From Chitinimonas sp. BJB300 (GTDB lineage: Bacteria > Pseudomonadota > Gammaproteobacteria > Burkholderiales > Chitinimonadaceae): 48,131 bases of DNA. This document shows, one piece after another, positions 35,150 through 44,320 of the stretch. Below the pieces are notes generated by a model, which was not told where the DNA came from, ran no database searches, and saw nothing but the letters and a program-made list of their open reading frames with translations. The position numbers and the translations under genes were made by a program. The DNA lies in assembly GCF_002735695.1 (NCBI RefSeq), contig NZ_PDZH01000019.1, positions 1-48,131 on the forward strand, in the 5' to 3' direction. How positions within the stretch are numbered: position 1 is the stretch's first letter; every line of letters starts with the position of its first letter.

Positions 35150-36187
35150 TTAGATGCCATCATCAAGCGAATTAGCAGCTGTCGTGGCATGGTCTGCCAT
35201 GGTTTCGCTGATTTTGCTCAGAACACCGGAGCGGGCTTCCTCCAATGCTTGCTCCATAGCGTAGTAAAAGGCCAGCGTATCCGCCCCACCATGACTCTTG
35301 ACCACGATGCCGCGTAGTCCCAGCAAGCTCGCACCGTTATAACGACGTGTGTCCATACGATGCCGGAAACTCATCAACACAGGCATGGCGACAACAGCAA
35401 TCAGCTTACGCCACCAACTCATGGAGAATTCCTGCCGGAGGAACTCCGTCAACATCTTGGCAAGGCCTTCCGAAGTCTTTAGTGCCACATTACCGGTAAA
35501 TCCATCGCAAACCACAACATCTACGGTCCCTTTGTAGATGTCATTCCCTTCCACGTTGCCATAGAAATTGAGGCGCGATTTTTTTAATAGCTCACCGGCA
35601 GCCTTGACCGTTTCATTGCCCTTGATGTCTTCCGAACCAATATTCAACAAGCCGACAGTAGGACGCTCACTGTGGTTTAGCGCACCATAAAGCGCCGACC
35701 CCATGGCAGCAAACTGATAGAGCTGCTCGGGTGTGCAGTCTACATTCGCCCCAAGGTCCAATACGCAGCTGGTGCCGCGCATGGTCGGCATCATCTTGGC
35801 AATCGCCGGCCGTTCAATACCCAAAAGGGTCTTCAGTACAAAACGCGCTGTCGCCATCAAAGCGCCGGTATTACCAGCCGAGACACAAGCATGTGCCTCG
35901 CCAGTCTTGACCAGGTTAATGGCGATGCGCATGGACGAGTCTTTCTTGTTTTTCAGTGCCGACTGTGGCGATTCGTCCATCGCCACAACTTCGCTAGCGT
36001 GATGAATACGTAGACGCGGGCCTGGGTGGATATGACGAGCTTTCAGTTCTGCCTCAATGGCATCCTTCAATCCGACCAGTACTACATTGACCTCAGGATG
36101 CGCCTTGAGGAACTTGATTGCGGCCGGTACGGTAACGTGAGTACCGTGATCGCCGCCCATTGCATCGATTGCGACTGTGATTTCCAT
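35150..36187 (-). CDS. plsX: Phosphate acyltransferase
   Basis: A 345-residue PlsX protein, recognisable by [15 protein letters not shown] at the N-terminus, [16 protein letters not shown], and [16 protein letters not shown]. It makes acyl-phosphate from acyl-ACP, the acyl donor used by PlsY (encoded at 47361-47978) for the first glycerolipid acylation. It follows rpmF across a terminator-like hairpin and precedes fabH, the standard proteobacterial order. Confidence 0.96.
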   Translation of the reverse strand: MEITVAIDAMGGDHGTHVTVPAAIKFLKAHPEVNVVLVGLKDAIEAELKARHIHPGPRLRIHHASEVVAMDESPQSALKNKKDSSMRIAINLVKTGEAHACVSAGNTGALMATARFVLKTLLGIERPAIAKMMPTMRGTSCVLDLGANVDCTPEQLYQFAAMGSALYGALNHSERPTVGLLNIGSEDIKGNETVKAAGELLKKSRLNFYGNVEGNDIYKGTVDVVVCDGFTGNVALKTSEGLAKMLTEFLRQEFSMSWWRKLIAVVAMPVLMSFRHRMDTRRYNGASLLGLRGIVVKSHGGADTLAFYYAMEQALEEARSGVLSKISETMADHATTAANSLDDGI

Positions 36188-36239
36188 GCGGGAAGAGTAA
36201 GGTCTACTGCGAGCAGTGCCAAGCGCTAGCTCGAAAGAA

Positions 36240-36266
36240 AAAGGCGCGCTCTAGGAGCGCGCCTTT
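36240..36266 (-). terminator. Terminator between rpmF and plsX
   Basis: AAAGGCGCGCT pairs with AGCGCGCCTTT in a near-perfect stem, followed on the minus strand by TTTTTCTTTC. It should limit readthrough from the ribosomal protein gene into plsX. Confidence 0.8.
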
Positions 36267-36297
36267 ATGAACGTGCAGCTACAGACTCAATGGGCAA

Positions 36298-36477
36298 TTA
36301 CTCGCCCTTGGCCTTAACCACGCGACGGCCGCGATAAAAGCCATTCGGGCTGATGTGATGGCGCAGGTGAGCCTCACCAGTGCTTGGCTCAACAGCCAAT
36401 GCAGGAGCGGTCAAAAAGTCATGAGCGCGATGCATGCCGCGCTTGGACGGGGATTTTTTATTCTGTTGAACGGCCAT
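36298..36477 (-). CDS. rpmF: 50S ribosomal protein L32
   Basis: A short gene of 59 codons. The protein begins [20 protein letters not shown] and ends with [14 protein letters not shown], the L32 signature of proteobacteria. The ATG is at 36475-36477 with AGGAGC upstream, and the TAA at 36298-36300. It is a component of the large ribosomal subunit. The yceD-rpmF-plsX order is conserved widely in bacteria. No zinc-binding cysteine pair is present. Confidence 0.97.
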   Translation of the reverse strand: MAVQQNKKSPSKRGMHRAHDFLTAPALAVEPSTGEAHLRHHISPNGFYRGRRVVKAKGE

Positions 36478-36526
36478 GGTTGTGCTCCTAGATCAAACTT
36501 TAAAAACTGTTAACTCTGAAAACGGC

Positions 36527-37042
36527 TTAGTTGTCGCCGCGCTTTAACTTGGCCTTGAAATCCGCCAGCACGGCAAACGGGTTAGGCTTTTGCGGCGATA
36601 CATCCGCCTCTACCGCCCCCTCGGTCTCCGACTCACACTCGTCATGTGTCGGGGAATAGGGCAACGCCAGTAAAATCTCGTCCTCAATCAGGTCAAGCAG
36701 CGCAAACTCTCGCTCAAACATCAACCCTTCAAGCTCTTCCTCCTCAGCCTCGGCTGCATTCAGCCTGTCTTCATCAGAAAACAGCGCAAACCGAGCCGCC
36801 ACATCCAACTCAAACGGCATCGCAGATAAACAACGCTGGCATTTGAGCTGAAAATGCGCTGTCAATCGTAAATCCAGCGCCAAACGCTGTAGCCGGTCGG
36901 TACTACCTACCAAGGCATACTCAACGGCGCTTCCATCTAGCAACTCGCCAGCCACACGGGGTAAATCACTGAGGGCCAACTTGCCTGCCAAGACTCTTTG
37001 CTGCCTAGCAAACTGACCGTTATCGAAGATGAGCTCGGACAT
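36527..37042 (-). CDS. yceD: YceD/DUF177 family protein (23S rRNA accumulation protein)
   Basis: A 171-residue YceD protein with the family's CQRCL motif (LKCQRCLSAMPFELDV) and an acidic C-terminal half (LLALPYSPTHDEC). The start is ATG 37040-37042 (MSELIFDNGQ). YceD is almost always encoded directly before rpmF and is needed for normal 23S rRNA levels; the biochemical role is not settled. The first gene of the minus-strand cluster; its upstream region borders a MITE. Confidence 0.9.
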   Translation of the reverse strand: MSELIFDNGQFARQQRVLAGKLALSDLPRVAGELLDGSAVEYALVGSTDRLQRLALDLRLTAHFQLKCQRCLSAMPFELDVAARFALFSDEDRLNAAEAEEEELEGLMFEREFALLDLIEDEILLALPYSPTHDECESETEGAVEADVSPQKPNPFAVLADFKAKLKRGDN

Positions 37043-37150
37043 AAACGGCGGATGATATACTTTCGCCCCCTGAAACGTCAAAGAAATCTGCCGCTTAGCT
37101 TAGCCGCAGCGACTAATTGCGGCAGGCTGATTTTGCAGCTGTACGCCTCA

Positions 37151-37291
37151 GAACCTGTTTACGATCTGTCACGAGCAGCCGTCAGCAGGGTGAAGCGCAG
37201 CGCAGAAACCGGAATGTACTTTTGTACATGAGGATTTTGAGCAGCACATGAGCCCTGATCACGGCTGCGCAGTAAGATCGTAAACAGGTTC
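37151..37291 (+). mobile_element. MITE family B (141 bp), directly upstream of maf
   Basis: A 141-bp non-coding element with perfect 17-base terminal inverted repeats (GAACCTGTTTACGATCT inward from both ends) and a perfect 3-bp target duplication TCA (37148-37150 and 37292-37294). The interior is unrelated to family A, yet 13 of the 17 terminal bases agree with those of family A, and both use a TNA target. It sits between yceD and maf; its right end is 17 bases before the maf ATG, so it has replaced or now provides the maf leader. Confidence 0.88.
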
Positions 37292-37308
37292 TCAAACGAA
37301 TAATACCG

Positions 37309-37893
37309 ATGACCACACCACAGCTTGTATTAGGTTCAACCTCCCGCTACCGGCGCGAACTGCTTGAGCGCTTAGGCATAACATTTGACGTCGCAGCCCC
37401 CGTTTGCGATGAAACACCGCTTCCTCATGAAAGCGCAGCCACAACCGCCGTCCGCTTGGCTCGAGTCAAAGCGCAGTCTCTCGCAACGACTTATCCGAAA
37501 GCATTGATCATCGGGTCAGATCAAGTTGCCCTGCTAAACAATGAACAATTGGGCAAACCAGGCAATTTCGACCAAGCCTTTCGCCAACTCAGCGCCATGC
37601 GGGGCTGCACCATTATTTTCCATACGGCATTAGCTCTGCACAACGCAAGCAGCGGTCAAACGCAGGAAGCGGTCGTGCCATGGCAAGTGACCATGCGTGA
37701 CTATACCGATGCGGAAATCCGCCGCTATCTGGAGCGCGAACAACCGTATGACTGTGCAGGCAGCGCCAAAACCGAAGGCCTGGGTATCACCATGATCGAA
37801 CGCATGGAAGGCAGCGACCCCGCCGCAATCATTGGCCTTCCCCTGATTGAACTATGCCGCATGCTGCGCGCAGAAGGTTTCCCATTACTATGA
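37309..37893 (+). CDS. yceF: Maf-family nucleotide pyrophosphatase, YceF type
   Basis: A 194-residue Maf protein, with LGSTSRYRRELLERLGI at the N-terminus, the IIGSDQVA catalytic motif and the SAKTEGLGI segment seen in the YceF subgroup, which hydrolyses 7-methyl-GTP, rather than the dTTP/UTP-specific YhdE subgroup. It probably removes modified nucleotides from the pool. The ATG at 37309 lacks a clear ribosome-binding site, perhaps because a MITE ended 17 bases upstream. It overlaps the next gene by four bases. Confidence 0.88.
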   Translation: MTTPQLVLGSTSRYRRELLERLGITFDVAAPVCDETPLPHESAATTAVRLARVKAQSLATTYPKALIIGSDQVALLNNEQLGKPGNFDQAFRQLSAMRGCTIIFHTALALHNASSGQTQEAVVPWQVTMRDYTDAEIRRYLEREQPYDCAGSAKTEGLGITMIERMEGSDPAAIIGLPLIELCRMLRAEGFPLL

Positions 37894-38606
37894 GTTCCGG
37901 CACGCTCTATCTGATTCCGGCACCGCTCGGAGATAGCAATCTCGACAATATCTTGCCAGCCGACGTAAGGAAAATAGCCAATCGCATCGAACATTGGATT
38001 GTCGAGCACCCCAAAACAGCCCGCGCGTTTCTTAAGCTTTATGAACCGGCAAGGCAAATAGCTGGGCTGCAGATGAGCGAGCTGAACGAGCACACAAAAG
38101 ATAACGAACTTGCCACCCTGCTTGCTCCGCTACAGGCGGGCCATGATGTTGGCTTGATGTCGGAAGCCGGCTGCCCGGGTGTCGCCGACCCCGGCGCCAA
38201 ACTGGCCCGCCTGGCGCACACCCAAGGCATCCGGGTTGCGCCACTGGTTGGGCCGTCCTCGATTTTATTGGCCCTCATGGCTTCTGGTGCAAGCGGCCAG
38301 CGTTTCCGTTTTCACGGTTACCTACCCGTAGAGGCTGGACCCCGCCTGGAAAAGCTGCGGGAATTGGAACGTGACTCAACCAAGCTCGATGAAGCCCAGC
38401 TTTTCATCGAAACCCCTTACCGTAACGAGGCGATGCTTGATGCGGCCCTACAAGCCTGTAAACCCAATACTTGGCTTACCATCGCACGGGACCTGACGAC
38501 AGACGATGAGCTGGTGATTTCACAAGCCCTCTCGCGCTGGAAAAACCAACCTCGCCCCGAATTGAAAAAACGCCCAGCCATGTTTGTGCTGTATGCGGGT
38601 AAATAA
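37890..38606 (+). CDS. SAM-dependent methyltransferase, RsmI-like tetrapyrrole-methylase fold
   Basis: A 238-residue member of the tetrapyrrole methylase superfamily. LYLIPAPLGD, the GLMSEAGCPGVADPG loop and PLVGPSSILLALMASG match the RsmI-type fold, though the protein is shorter than RsmI (about 280 residues) and lacks its C-terminal region. Such shorter paralogues commonly sit beside maf in betaproteobacteria. It may methylate RNA or another substrate; the target is unknown. The ATG overlaps the maf stop (ATGA), so the two are coupled. Confidence 0.85.
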   Translation: MSSGTLYLIPAPLGDSNLDNILPADVRKIANRIEHWIVEHPKTARAFLKLYEPARQIAGLQMSELNEHTKDNELATLLAPLQAGHDVGLMSEAGCPGVADPGAKLARLAHTQGIRVAPLVGPSSILLALMASGASGQRFRFHGYLPVEAGPRLEKLRELERDSTKLDEAQLFIETPYRNEAMLDAALQACKPNTWLTIARDLTTDDELVISQALSRWKNQPRPELKKRPAMFVLYAGK

Positions 38607-38736
38607 TAAGCGGAAGCCCATCCATTTTGCTCGCCGCCTATGCTATTTGATGATGCTTCTATGCGCGGAACGGGGCCGATTCGAACACTGCCCGAACCCG
38701 ACATCCATTTCATTGCAAATCGGTGCTCAAGCCTAA

Positions 38737-38876
38737 GAACCTGCCTAAAGTCTGCTGCGCGTCGGCAATATGGCGTTGAATACACCCTCGGAATGCTCAT
38801 TTACCACTTGTAAACTTCGCTTCCTCGGCTGTTTTTGCCTTATCTTGCCCTAGCTCGCGAGACTTTAGACAGGTTC
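38737..38876 (-). mobile_element. MITE family A, copy 3 (140 bp), inverted orientation
   Basis: The reverse-orientation copy of the element at 27243-27382. The terminal repeats agree at 16 of 17 bases, and the target duplication TAA is perfect (38734-38736 and 38877-38879). It lies in the 322-bp gap between the RsmI-like gene and nadE; nothing else was recognised in that gap. Confidence 0.87.
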
Positions 38877-38928
38877 TAAAGGCCCCACTTACATCAAAAA
38901 CCAGCCCTAATCACCCTTATCCAATCCT

Positions 38929-40542
38929 ATGAAAATCGCCGTAGCCCAATTCAACGCCACTGTCGGTGATCATATTGGTAACACTGATCAGATCCTTTCC
39001 CAGCTCGAGCAAGCACGGCAAGCCGGTGCGGATATTCTGCTGGTGCCCGAATTGGCCATTTCCGGTTATCCACCGGAGGATCTGCTGTTACGGCCCAGCT
39101 TTTACCAAGCGTGCAATGAACAGCTAGACCGCCTGCTTGATGCAGCGGATGACATTACGCTGGTGGTTGGCCACCCACAGCAGCTCGGTGCAGAACGCTT
39201 TAATGCCGTCACCGTATTGCGTGATGGAAACTACGTGGCGCGGTACCACAAAATGGTCCTGCCCAATAACGAAGTATTTGATGAATGCCGTTACTTCACG
39301 CCCGGCGCAAACACCTGCGTATTTGAACAGCGCTGCCACGATGGCAGTACCGTACAAGTAGGTGTATTGATCTGTGAAGATATCTGGCATTTGGAACCTG
39401 CCGCCGAGGCGGCCGACCAAGGCGCAGAGATTCTGCTCGTGCCTAATGCCTCTCCCTACCATGTAGGCAAAGAGGCCATGCGCGAGCAAATGGTTCGCGC
39501 GCGAGTGGAAGAAACGGGGCTGCCCATCGTTTATTGCAACTGGGTAGGCGGCCAAGATGAATTGGTTTTCGACGGTGGCAGTTTTGCGCTGAATCGCCAA
39601 GGCGATCTTGTCGCCAAGTCGCCCAGTTTCACCCCCGATTTGGCGCTACTGGAATTTGCCGACAAGGACTTGCTGACAGGCAAAATCGCAGCAACACCCA
39701 ATCTGGAAGCCAGCGTATATCAGGCACTCACCCTGGCTACCCAAGACTACATCCAGAAGAATCACTTCCCTGGTGTCATCATCGGCCTCTCAGGGGGTAT
39801 CGACTCGGCGCTGACCCTTGCCATCGCCGTCGATGCACTCGGCGCCGATCGTGTCCGCGCCGTCATGATGCCCTCTCGCTATACCGCCCAAATCAGCCTG
39901 GACGACTCTCGCGAGATGGTCCGCCGACTAGGTGTGCAATACGATGAAATCAGCATCGAGCCCATGTACGATGCCTTCAGCACAGCACTCGCACAACAGT
40001 TCGTTGGGTTGGCCGCCGATACCACGGAAGAGAATCTTCAGTCACGCATTCGCGGTGTCATTTTGATGGCGCTGTCTAACAAGACCGGCCGGCTGGTGCT
40101 AACTACGGGCAATAAATCGGAGATGACGACTGGCTACGCTACGCTCTACGGCGATATGGCTGGAGGCTATGCAGTGCTCAAGGATATTGCCAAAACCTTG
40201 GTCTATCGCTTGTCGAGCTACCGTAATAGCCTGTCTGACATCATTCCCGAGCGCATCATTACCCGCCCCCCTTCTGCCGAATTGCGCGAGGATCAGGTCG
40301 ACCAAGACAGCCTGCCACCCTATGAGGTCCTGGACGCCATCATGGCGCGCTATGTAGAAGACAACGAGTCTATTGCCGACATCATTGCTGCCGGGTTTGC
40401 CGAAGCCGATGTCTTGAGAGTGGTAAAACTATTAAAGGTCAATGAATACAAGCGTCGGCAAGCAGCGGTAGGCGCACGAATTACGCCACGGGGATTTGGG
40501 CGAGATTGGCGATATCCCATTACTAATGGATTTTTCCGCTAA
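38929..40542 (+). CDS. nadE: Glutamine-dependent NAD+ synthetase
   Basis: A 537-residue two-domain enzyme. The N-terminal nitrilase-type glutaminase has the triad E41, K108 and C149 (LICEDIWH). The C-terminal synthetase carries the PP-loop GLSGGIDSA at 286-294 and a TTGNKSEMTTGYATLYGD segment. It amidates deamido-NAD to NAD using glutamine-derived ammonia. The last step of NAD synthesis, it is monocistronic and ends at a bidirectional terminator shared with the TonB-dependent receptor. Confidence 0.95.
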   Translation: MKIAVAQFNATVGDHIGNTDQILSQLEQARQAGADILLVPELAISGYPPEDLLLRPSFYQACNEQLDRLLDAADDITLVVGHPQQLGAERFNAVTVLRDGNYVARYHKMVLPNNEVFDECRYFTPGANTCVFEQRCHDGSTVQVGVLICEDIWHLEPAAEAADQGAEILLVPNASPYHVGKEAMREQMVRARVEETGLPIVYCNWVGGQDELVFDGGSFALNRQGDLVAKSPSFTPDLALLEFADKDLLTGKIAATPNLEASVYQALTLATQDYIQKNHFPGVIIGLSGGIDSALTLAIAVDALGADRVRAVMMPSRYTAQISLDDSREMVRRLGVQYDEISIEPMYDAFSTALAQQFVGLAADTTEENLQSRIRGVILMALSNKTGRLVLTTGNKSEMTTGYATLYGDMAGGYAVLKDIAKTLVYRLSSYRNSLSDIIPERIITRPPSAELREDQVDQDSLPPYEVLDAIMARYVEDNESIADIIAAGFAEADVLRVVKLLKVNEYKRRQAAVGARITPRGFGRDWRYPITNGFFR

Positions 40543-40575
40543 GGCCAATCATTGATCCTGCAGTAACACCAACAT

Positions 40576-40606
40576 AAAAAAGCCGCCCTGACACAGGGCG
40601 GCTTTT
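40576..40606. terminator. Bidirectional terminator between nadE and the TonB-dependent receptor
   Basis: AAGCCGCCCTG pairs with CAGGGCGGCTT around a short ACA loop. A-rich and T-rich runs flank it on both strands, so it can stop nadE (plus) and the receptor gene (minus). Confidence 0.88.
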
Positions 40607-40629
40607 AAACTAAAAAATCGCAATAACCA

Positions 40630-43404
40630 TTAGAATTTGTAGTTACCACTGACGTAATACGCACGGCCAAGCGCATCTGCATAACGCGGGTCATATCCCA
40701 GCTGATGCGAACCCGTATTACGTAGCGAGCGTGGTGGATCACGATCAAACAGATTACTAATACCACCGGTAATCATAAAGCCCTTCTTAACCGTATAACG
40801 AGCCTGAAAGTCTACTGTGGTGTAGCTGGATACCGTCCCTTCATACGGCATGCATGTAACCAGGTCGGGTTTCGTCACACTGCAATCCGCCACCGAATAA
40901 GTTTTATCCTTGTAACCGGACTTGTACTTAATCGCCACGGTATTAGCCCAGTTCCCTAACTCAACTGTCGTTGCTAGGTTAGCAAGGGTGCGGAAGGCAA
41001 CCTTATCATCGGAGCCGTATTGCCCCAGGCTGGACTCATAAGCCTGTGAACCTGGCTTGGTATACTCCGACTTCAGCAAGTAGGTACCCGTCAAATTGGT
41101 GGTTACCCGCGCAGACATCACTTTGAAGCGGCCTACCGTATCCCAGTCGATACCCCGGTTATGGAGCTTGCCGATATTCTCTGCCTTCAAAATGATAGCC
41201 AAATCCTTACGGCCCGTAGCTGTGTTGGTCTTATAAGTGAACCGGTCATGATAAGTCACAGGATCATCAAAGATGACGGATTCATCGATCTCCCTGACCG
41301 CATCAGTAATCGATACATCCCACATATCCATACCAAAGCCAAACGAGCTACTGGGCTCAATACGGAAGCCCACTGACCACTGCTCGGACTTCTCTGGCTT
41401 CAGCGTCGCTTCACCCTGCTTGAAAACTTCAGCCTGCTGTTTACCTACCTTACAGTAGGTGCCCAGAATGTCGCCTGCGGGGAAGTTAGGACAAGTGTAC
41501 GTTCCTGCGCTCACCCCAAAATCGCTCAATGGGCGGGCAATATCCAACATGGATGGCGCGCGGAAGCCTGTGCCGTAAGACGCGCGAAGTAGTGTCGACT
41601 TGGTCGGCTGATAGCGACCGCTGATTTTATAGGTGGCTTTTGCATTACTGCTGCCAACGTTCACCCCTGCCAATTTATCCTTAACGCTGTCGATCTTGTC
41701 ATAACGCGTGGATACGTTGAGTTCCAAGCTATCAAGTACCGGCAACGCGACTTCACCAAACACCCCCATCGACTGACGGGTCAGATCGTAATTCGGCTGG
41801 GCCAGCTCATTCAAAATATTGCCGTTAGAGGCAGGGTCCCTGGTAGTGATAAAGGCATAGTCTCGGAAATCGCCCCCAACCGCGATCATTGCCTGGCCAC
41901 CAGCCAACTCCATCAGCTCAGTCGAACCACTTCCTTCAATGCCCTTGTACTTGACCTTATCTTTCGACAAGGGCCCGAAATACAGCGCCTTGTTCAGCAA
42001 ATCCATCGCTGCCGCAGTCTGCTGCCCGGGTCCAACAAAGGGATTCACCTGACCAGACTGGACGGCAGCAACAAACGGCTGCTGTAGAACGTAGCCGCCA
42101 ATCCGATCTTCACTCAAAGTGTTCTCAGCAATCGTACCCGAACCCTTCAGGCTCCAGCTTCCCAAGTCTCCTTCGGCACCAAGCACTATGTGCTTGGATT
42201 CGTTGCTGTACTTGGAGGCTCGCCCGCCCAGATCAAGGACACGGTATGCAGCAGCAGCATCAACTACCGTAGCGCCCGCTGCAGTTGCATCTGCAGGTAA
42301 ATAGGGAAGAATATAAGTGCTGTAAAGCGTGCCATTGCTGGCATCAATCGTAATCGGCACATTCGCAGTCTGCGCTGCGATTCTCGTTTTCATTTCATAC
42401 TTGGAGACGGCAACATCAGAGAACAAAGTCCAACCATCACCAACCTTTAGCCGCCCTGTCGCAAACACGCTGTCACGGGCACTCTCCGGCATGATCTGCA
42501 CGGTCGAAGCGTAGTCGAAATAGCAGTAGTACTGGCCCGGCGTGGAATCCACTCGCTGATGGTCGGCTGGACAAGCTTGATTCGCTTTGTAGTAAGGATT
42601 GAAGGAGAAAGTCTGATCAGCGCCACTCGCATCCTTGTAGTTGACGTCTACATTGCCAGGAATGCTTCGGGGTGATCCATTGAAGAACAACAAGCTCTGC
42701 CCGTTGTTGCCAAACGGAATAATACCGGTCTTGGAAATATCACGATCTTTGGCGCGCAACAGATCTTGAGATTCATGCGAATAGGAAACCATGGCGTTAA
42801 AGCCATCGGTGGCGAGATCACCAAACCCTGCCGTAACGCTAGCGCTCCAGTTCTTGCCACCGGGATGCTGCGGATTGGTATAACGGGCTTCAAGGTCAAC
42901 ACCTTGCTGGTTTTTCTTTAGAATGAAGTTGACCACACCCGCAATCGCATCTGAACCGTACAACGCAGATGCACCATCGGTAAGAATCTCAACACGCTCA
43001 ACTGCGCTCAGGGGGATAGAAGCAAGGTTTACCGTACCACCGCTGTCTGCAGGTGCAATACGACGGCCATTCAAAAGCACCAACGTATATTTTTCACCAA
43101 TGTTATGCAGCGATGCCGTAACTAAGCCGCCACCACCGCCACCGACCGAATCACTGGCTGCGGTAAAACCCTGCATGGCCGGCATCGCTTGCATCAGTTC
43201 AGCAACAGAAGTGGCGCCTGTGCGTGTAATGTCTTCACGCTTCAGCGTCTGGACTGGTAAAGCTCCCTCTTTCACGATTCGCTTGATACTCGAACCTGTG
43301 ATTTCAATTTTTTCCGCTTTTTGTACTTCATCAGCCGCACTGGCAAAGCCAATGGAACCAACGCCAATCATCCCAATTGCATAAGCAAGCTGTTTGATCC
43401 TCAT
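40630..43404 (-). CDS. TonB-dependent outer-membrane receptor
   Basis: A 924-residue outer-membrane receptor. A signal peptide (about 1-23) is followed by a TonB-box-like EKIEITGS near residues 30-37. The plug domain (about 50-165) contains LNGRRIAPADSGGTVNL and VERVEILTDGASALYGSDAIAGVV. A long beta-barrel ends in a C-terminal aromatic residue (YYVSGNYKF). It takes up an unknown ligand; members of this size with the VERVEIL-type plug often import complex carbohydrate, peptide or siderophore substrates. No adjacent regulator or transporter narrows the choice. An inverted repeat (43603-43637) lies in its upstream region. Confidence 0.92.
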   Translation of the reverse strand: MRIKQLAYAIGMIGVGSIGFASAADEVQKAEKIEITGSSIKRIVKEGALPVQTLKREDITRTGATSVAELMQAMPAMQGFTAASDSVGGGGGGLVTASLHNIGEKYTLVLLNGRRIAPADSGGTVNLASIPLSAVERVEILTDGASALYGSDAIAGVVNFILKKNQQGVDLEARYTNPQHPGGKNWSASVTAGFGDLATDGFNAMVSYSHESQDLLRAKDRDISKTGIIPFGNNGQSLLFFNGSPRSIPGNVDVNYKDASGADQTFSFNPYYKANQACPADHQRVDSTPGQYYCYFDYASTVQIMPESARDSVFATGRLKVGDGWTLFSDVAVSKYEMKTRIAAQTANVPITIDASNGTLYSTYILPYLPADATAAGATVVDAAAAYRVLDLGGRASKYSNESKHIVLGAEGDLGSWSLKGSGTIAENTLSEDRIGGYVLQQPFVAAVQSGQVNPFVGPGQQTAAAMDLLNKALYFGPLSKDKVKYKGIEGSGSTELMELAGGQAMIAVGGDFRDYAFITTRDPASNGNILNELAQPNYDLTRQSMGVFGEVALPVLDSLELNVSTRYDKIDSVKDKLAGVNVGSSNAKATYKISGRYQPTKSTLLRASYGTGFRAPSMLDIARPLSDFGVSAGTYTCPNFPAGDILGTYCKVGKQQAEVFKQGEATLKPEKSEQWSVGFRIEPSSSFGFGMDMWDVSITDAVREIDESVIFDDPVTYHDRFTYKTNTATGRKDLAIILKAENIGKLHNRGIDWDTVGRFKVMSARVTTNLTGTYLLKSEYTKPGSQAYESSLGQYGSDDKVAFRTLANLATTVELGNWANTVAIKYKSGYKDKTYSVADCSVTKPDLVTCMPYEGTVSSYTTVDFQARYTVKKGFMITGGISNLFDRDPPRSLRNTGSHQLGYDPRYADALGRAYYVSGNYKF

Positions 43405-43913
43405 TCGAGTGATCTCCCCAACAGTAAGTCAAATGTTCGATGGCATTGGTTGTGTATTGGTATTAGGCATCAACCCTCGCCATCCTGATGCGCCGATCAG
43501 GCGCGCCCTTGCTTAGCAGCCACCTCGCATACCGAAACTGCTACACAAGAAGCTGATTTGATCGTACTGACAGGTACAGGTTATTAGCAATTACTAAGAA
43601 TGTTTTTACAACAAATAGTATATTTTTGTTGCAAAAATATAACGTTTAGTGACATCTGAAATTAGTACTGGAGATCGGGTCCGCCACGCTTCCCTTACCT
43701 AGAAAAATTTCATGACGATGAGACGCTGAAATATTCGTTTTAACTGATTCAGCTGGGGCTTATGTAGATCCTGCTAGCCTTTTCTAGAGGCACAGATTGG
43801 CAACTTGCTAAACACAATTACTGGTTTTTATTTATGGAATTTTGACTAGGGCACTTTGATCTGACCCGAAAGCCAAAGGAATAGTCAATACCCACACCAC
43901 AAGGAAAGAAGAA
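43405..43913. other. 509-bp divergent region upstream of the receptor gene
   Basis: Separates the receptor gene (minus) from the DUF2845 pseudogene (plus). It is AT-rich between 43580 and 43860. Apart from the inverted repeat at 43603-43637 and AAGGAAAGAAG before 43914, no gene or further element was recognised. Confidence 0.5.
43603..43637. promoter_or_regulatory. Inverted repeat upstream of the receptor gene, candidate operator
   Basis: TTTTTACAACAAA (43603-43615) and TTTGTTGCAAAAA (43625-43637) form a 13-base inverted repeat with one mismatch and a nine-base spacer. It lies about 200 bases before the receptor start, where a promoter could be expected. It may be a repressor or activator site; no known consensus was matched. 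Confidence 0.5.
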
Positions 43914-44221
43914 ATGTTGCAATACAAAACAATACGCGGGGCTTTTGCCCTAATGTTGATCAGCATAGGGCTTCATGCTCACGCTGAATTCCTGCGTTGC
44001 AATGGCGATAGCGCCCAGGAAGGTGACAATAAGGCCGCCGGCTGCAAAAGTGCGGTGAACCGGTTGCGCGCGGCTCCTATTGCAAGCCTGAGCACGAAAA
44101 GACAGCTTGTCAGCCGATAGACGAATGGACCTACAATCCAGGCCCGGGGCAATTCATGACCACGCTACAATTTAAAAATGGTGCATTGGTTTCTATTAAA
44201 TATGGTGATCGGGTTAAATAA
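43914..44221 (+). pseudogene. Frameshifted DUF2845-family secreted protein
   Basis: The first frame encodes a signal peptide and FLRCNGDSAQEGDNKAA, then runs into unrelated sequence and a stop at 44118-44120. A second frame picks up at about 44042 with LQKCGEPVARGSYCKPE and ends with DEWTYNPGPGQFMTTLQF and a TAA at 44219-44221. Together they make a complete DUF2845-like protein (FRCG...GDSKA.VL.KCGEP...EEWTYNFG). One base appears missing in the GCCGCCGG stretch near 44035-44042. AAGGAAAGAAG precedes the ATG. The function is unknown. A sequencing error cannot be excluded. Confidence 0.7.
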
Positions 44222-44272
44222 ATTGCGTTGCGCAAACAATCAGTCAGATTTATTAATTGTCTTGCTCGCCAC

Positions 44273-44302
44273 AAAAAAACCCCGCAGATGCGAGGCTTTT
44301 TT
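44273..44302. terminator. Bidirectional terminator
   Basis: A seven-A run, a CCCCGC/GCGAGG stem and a six-T run form a compact bidirectional terminator between the DUF2845 pseudogene and the convergent ComEA-like gene. Confidence 0.75.
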
Positions 44303-44320
44303 ATAAACCATCTAGGCTGA

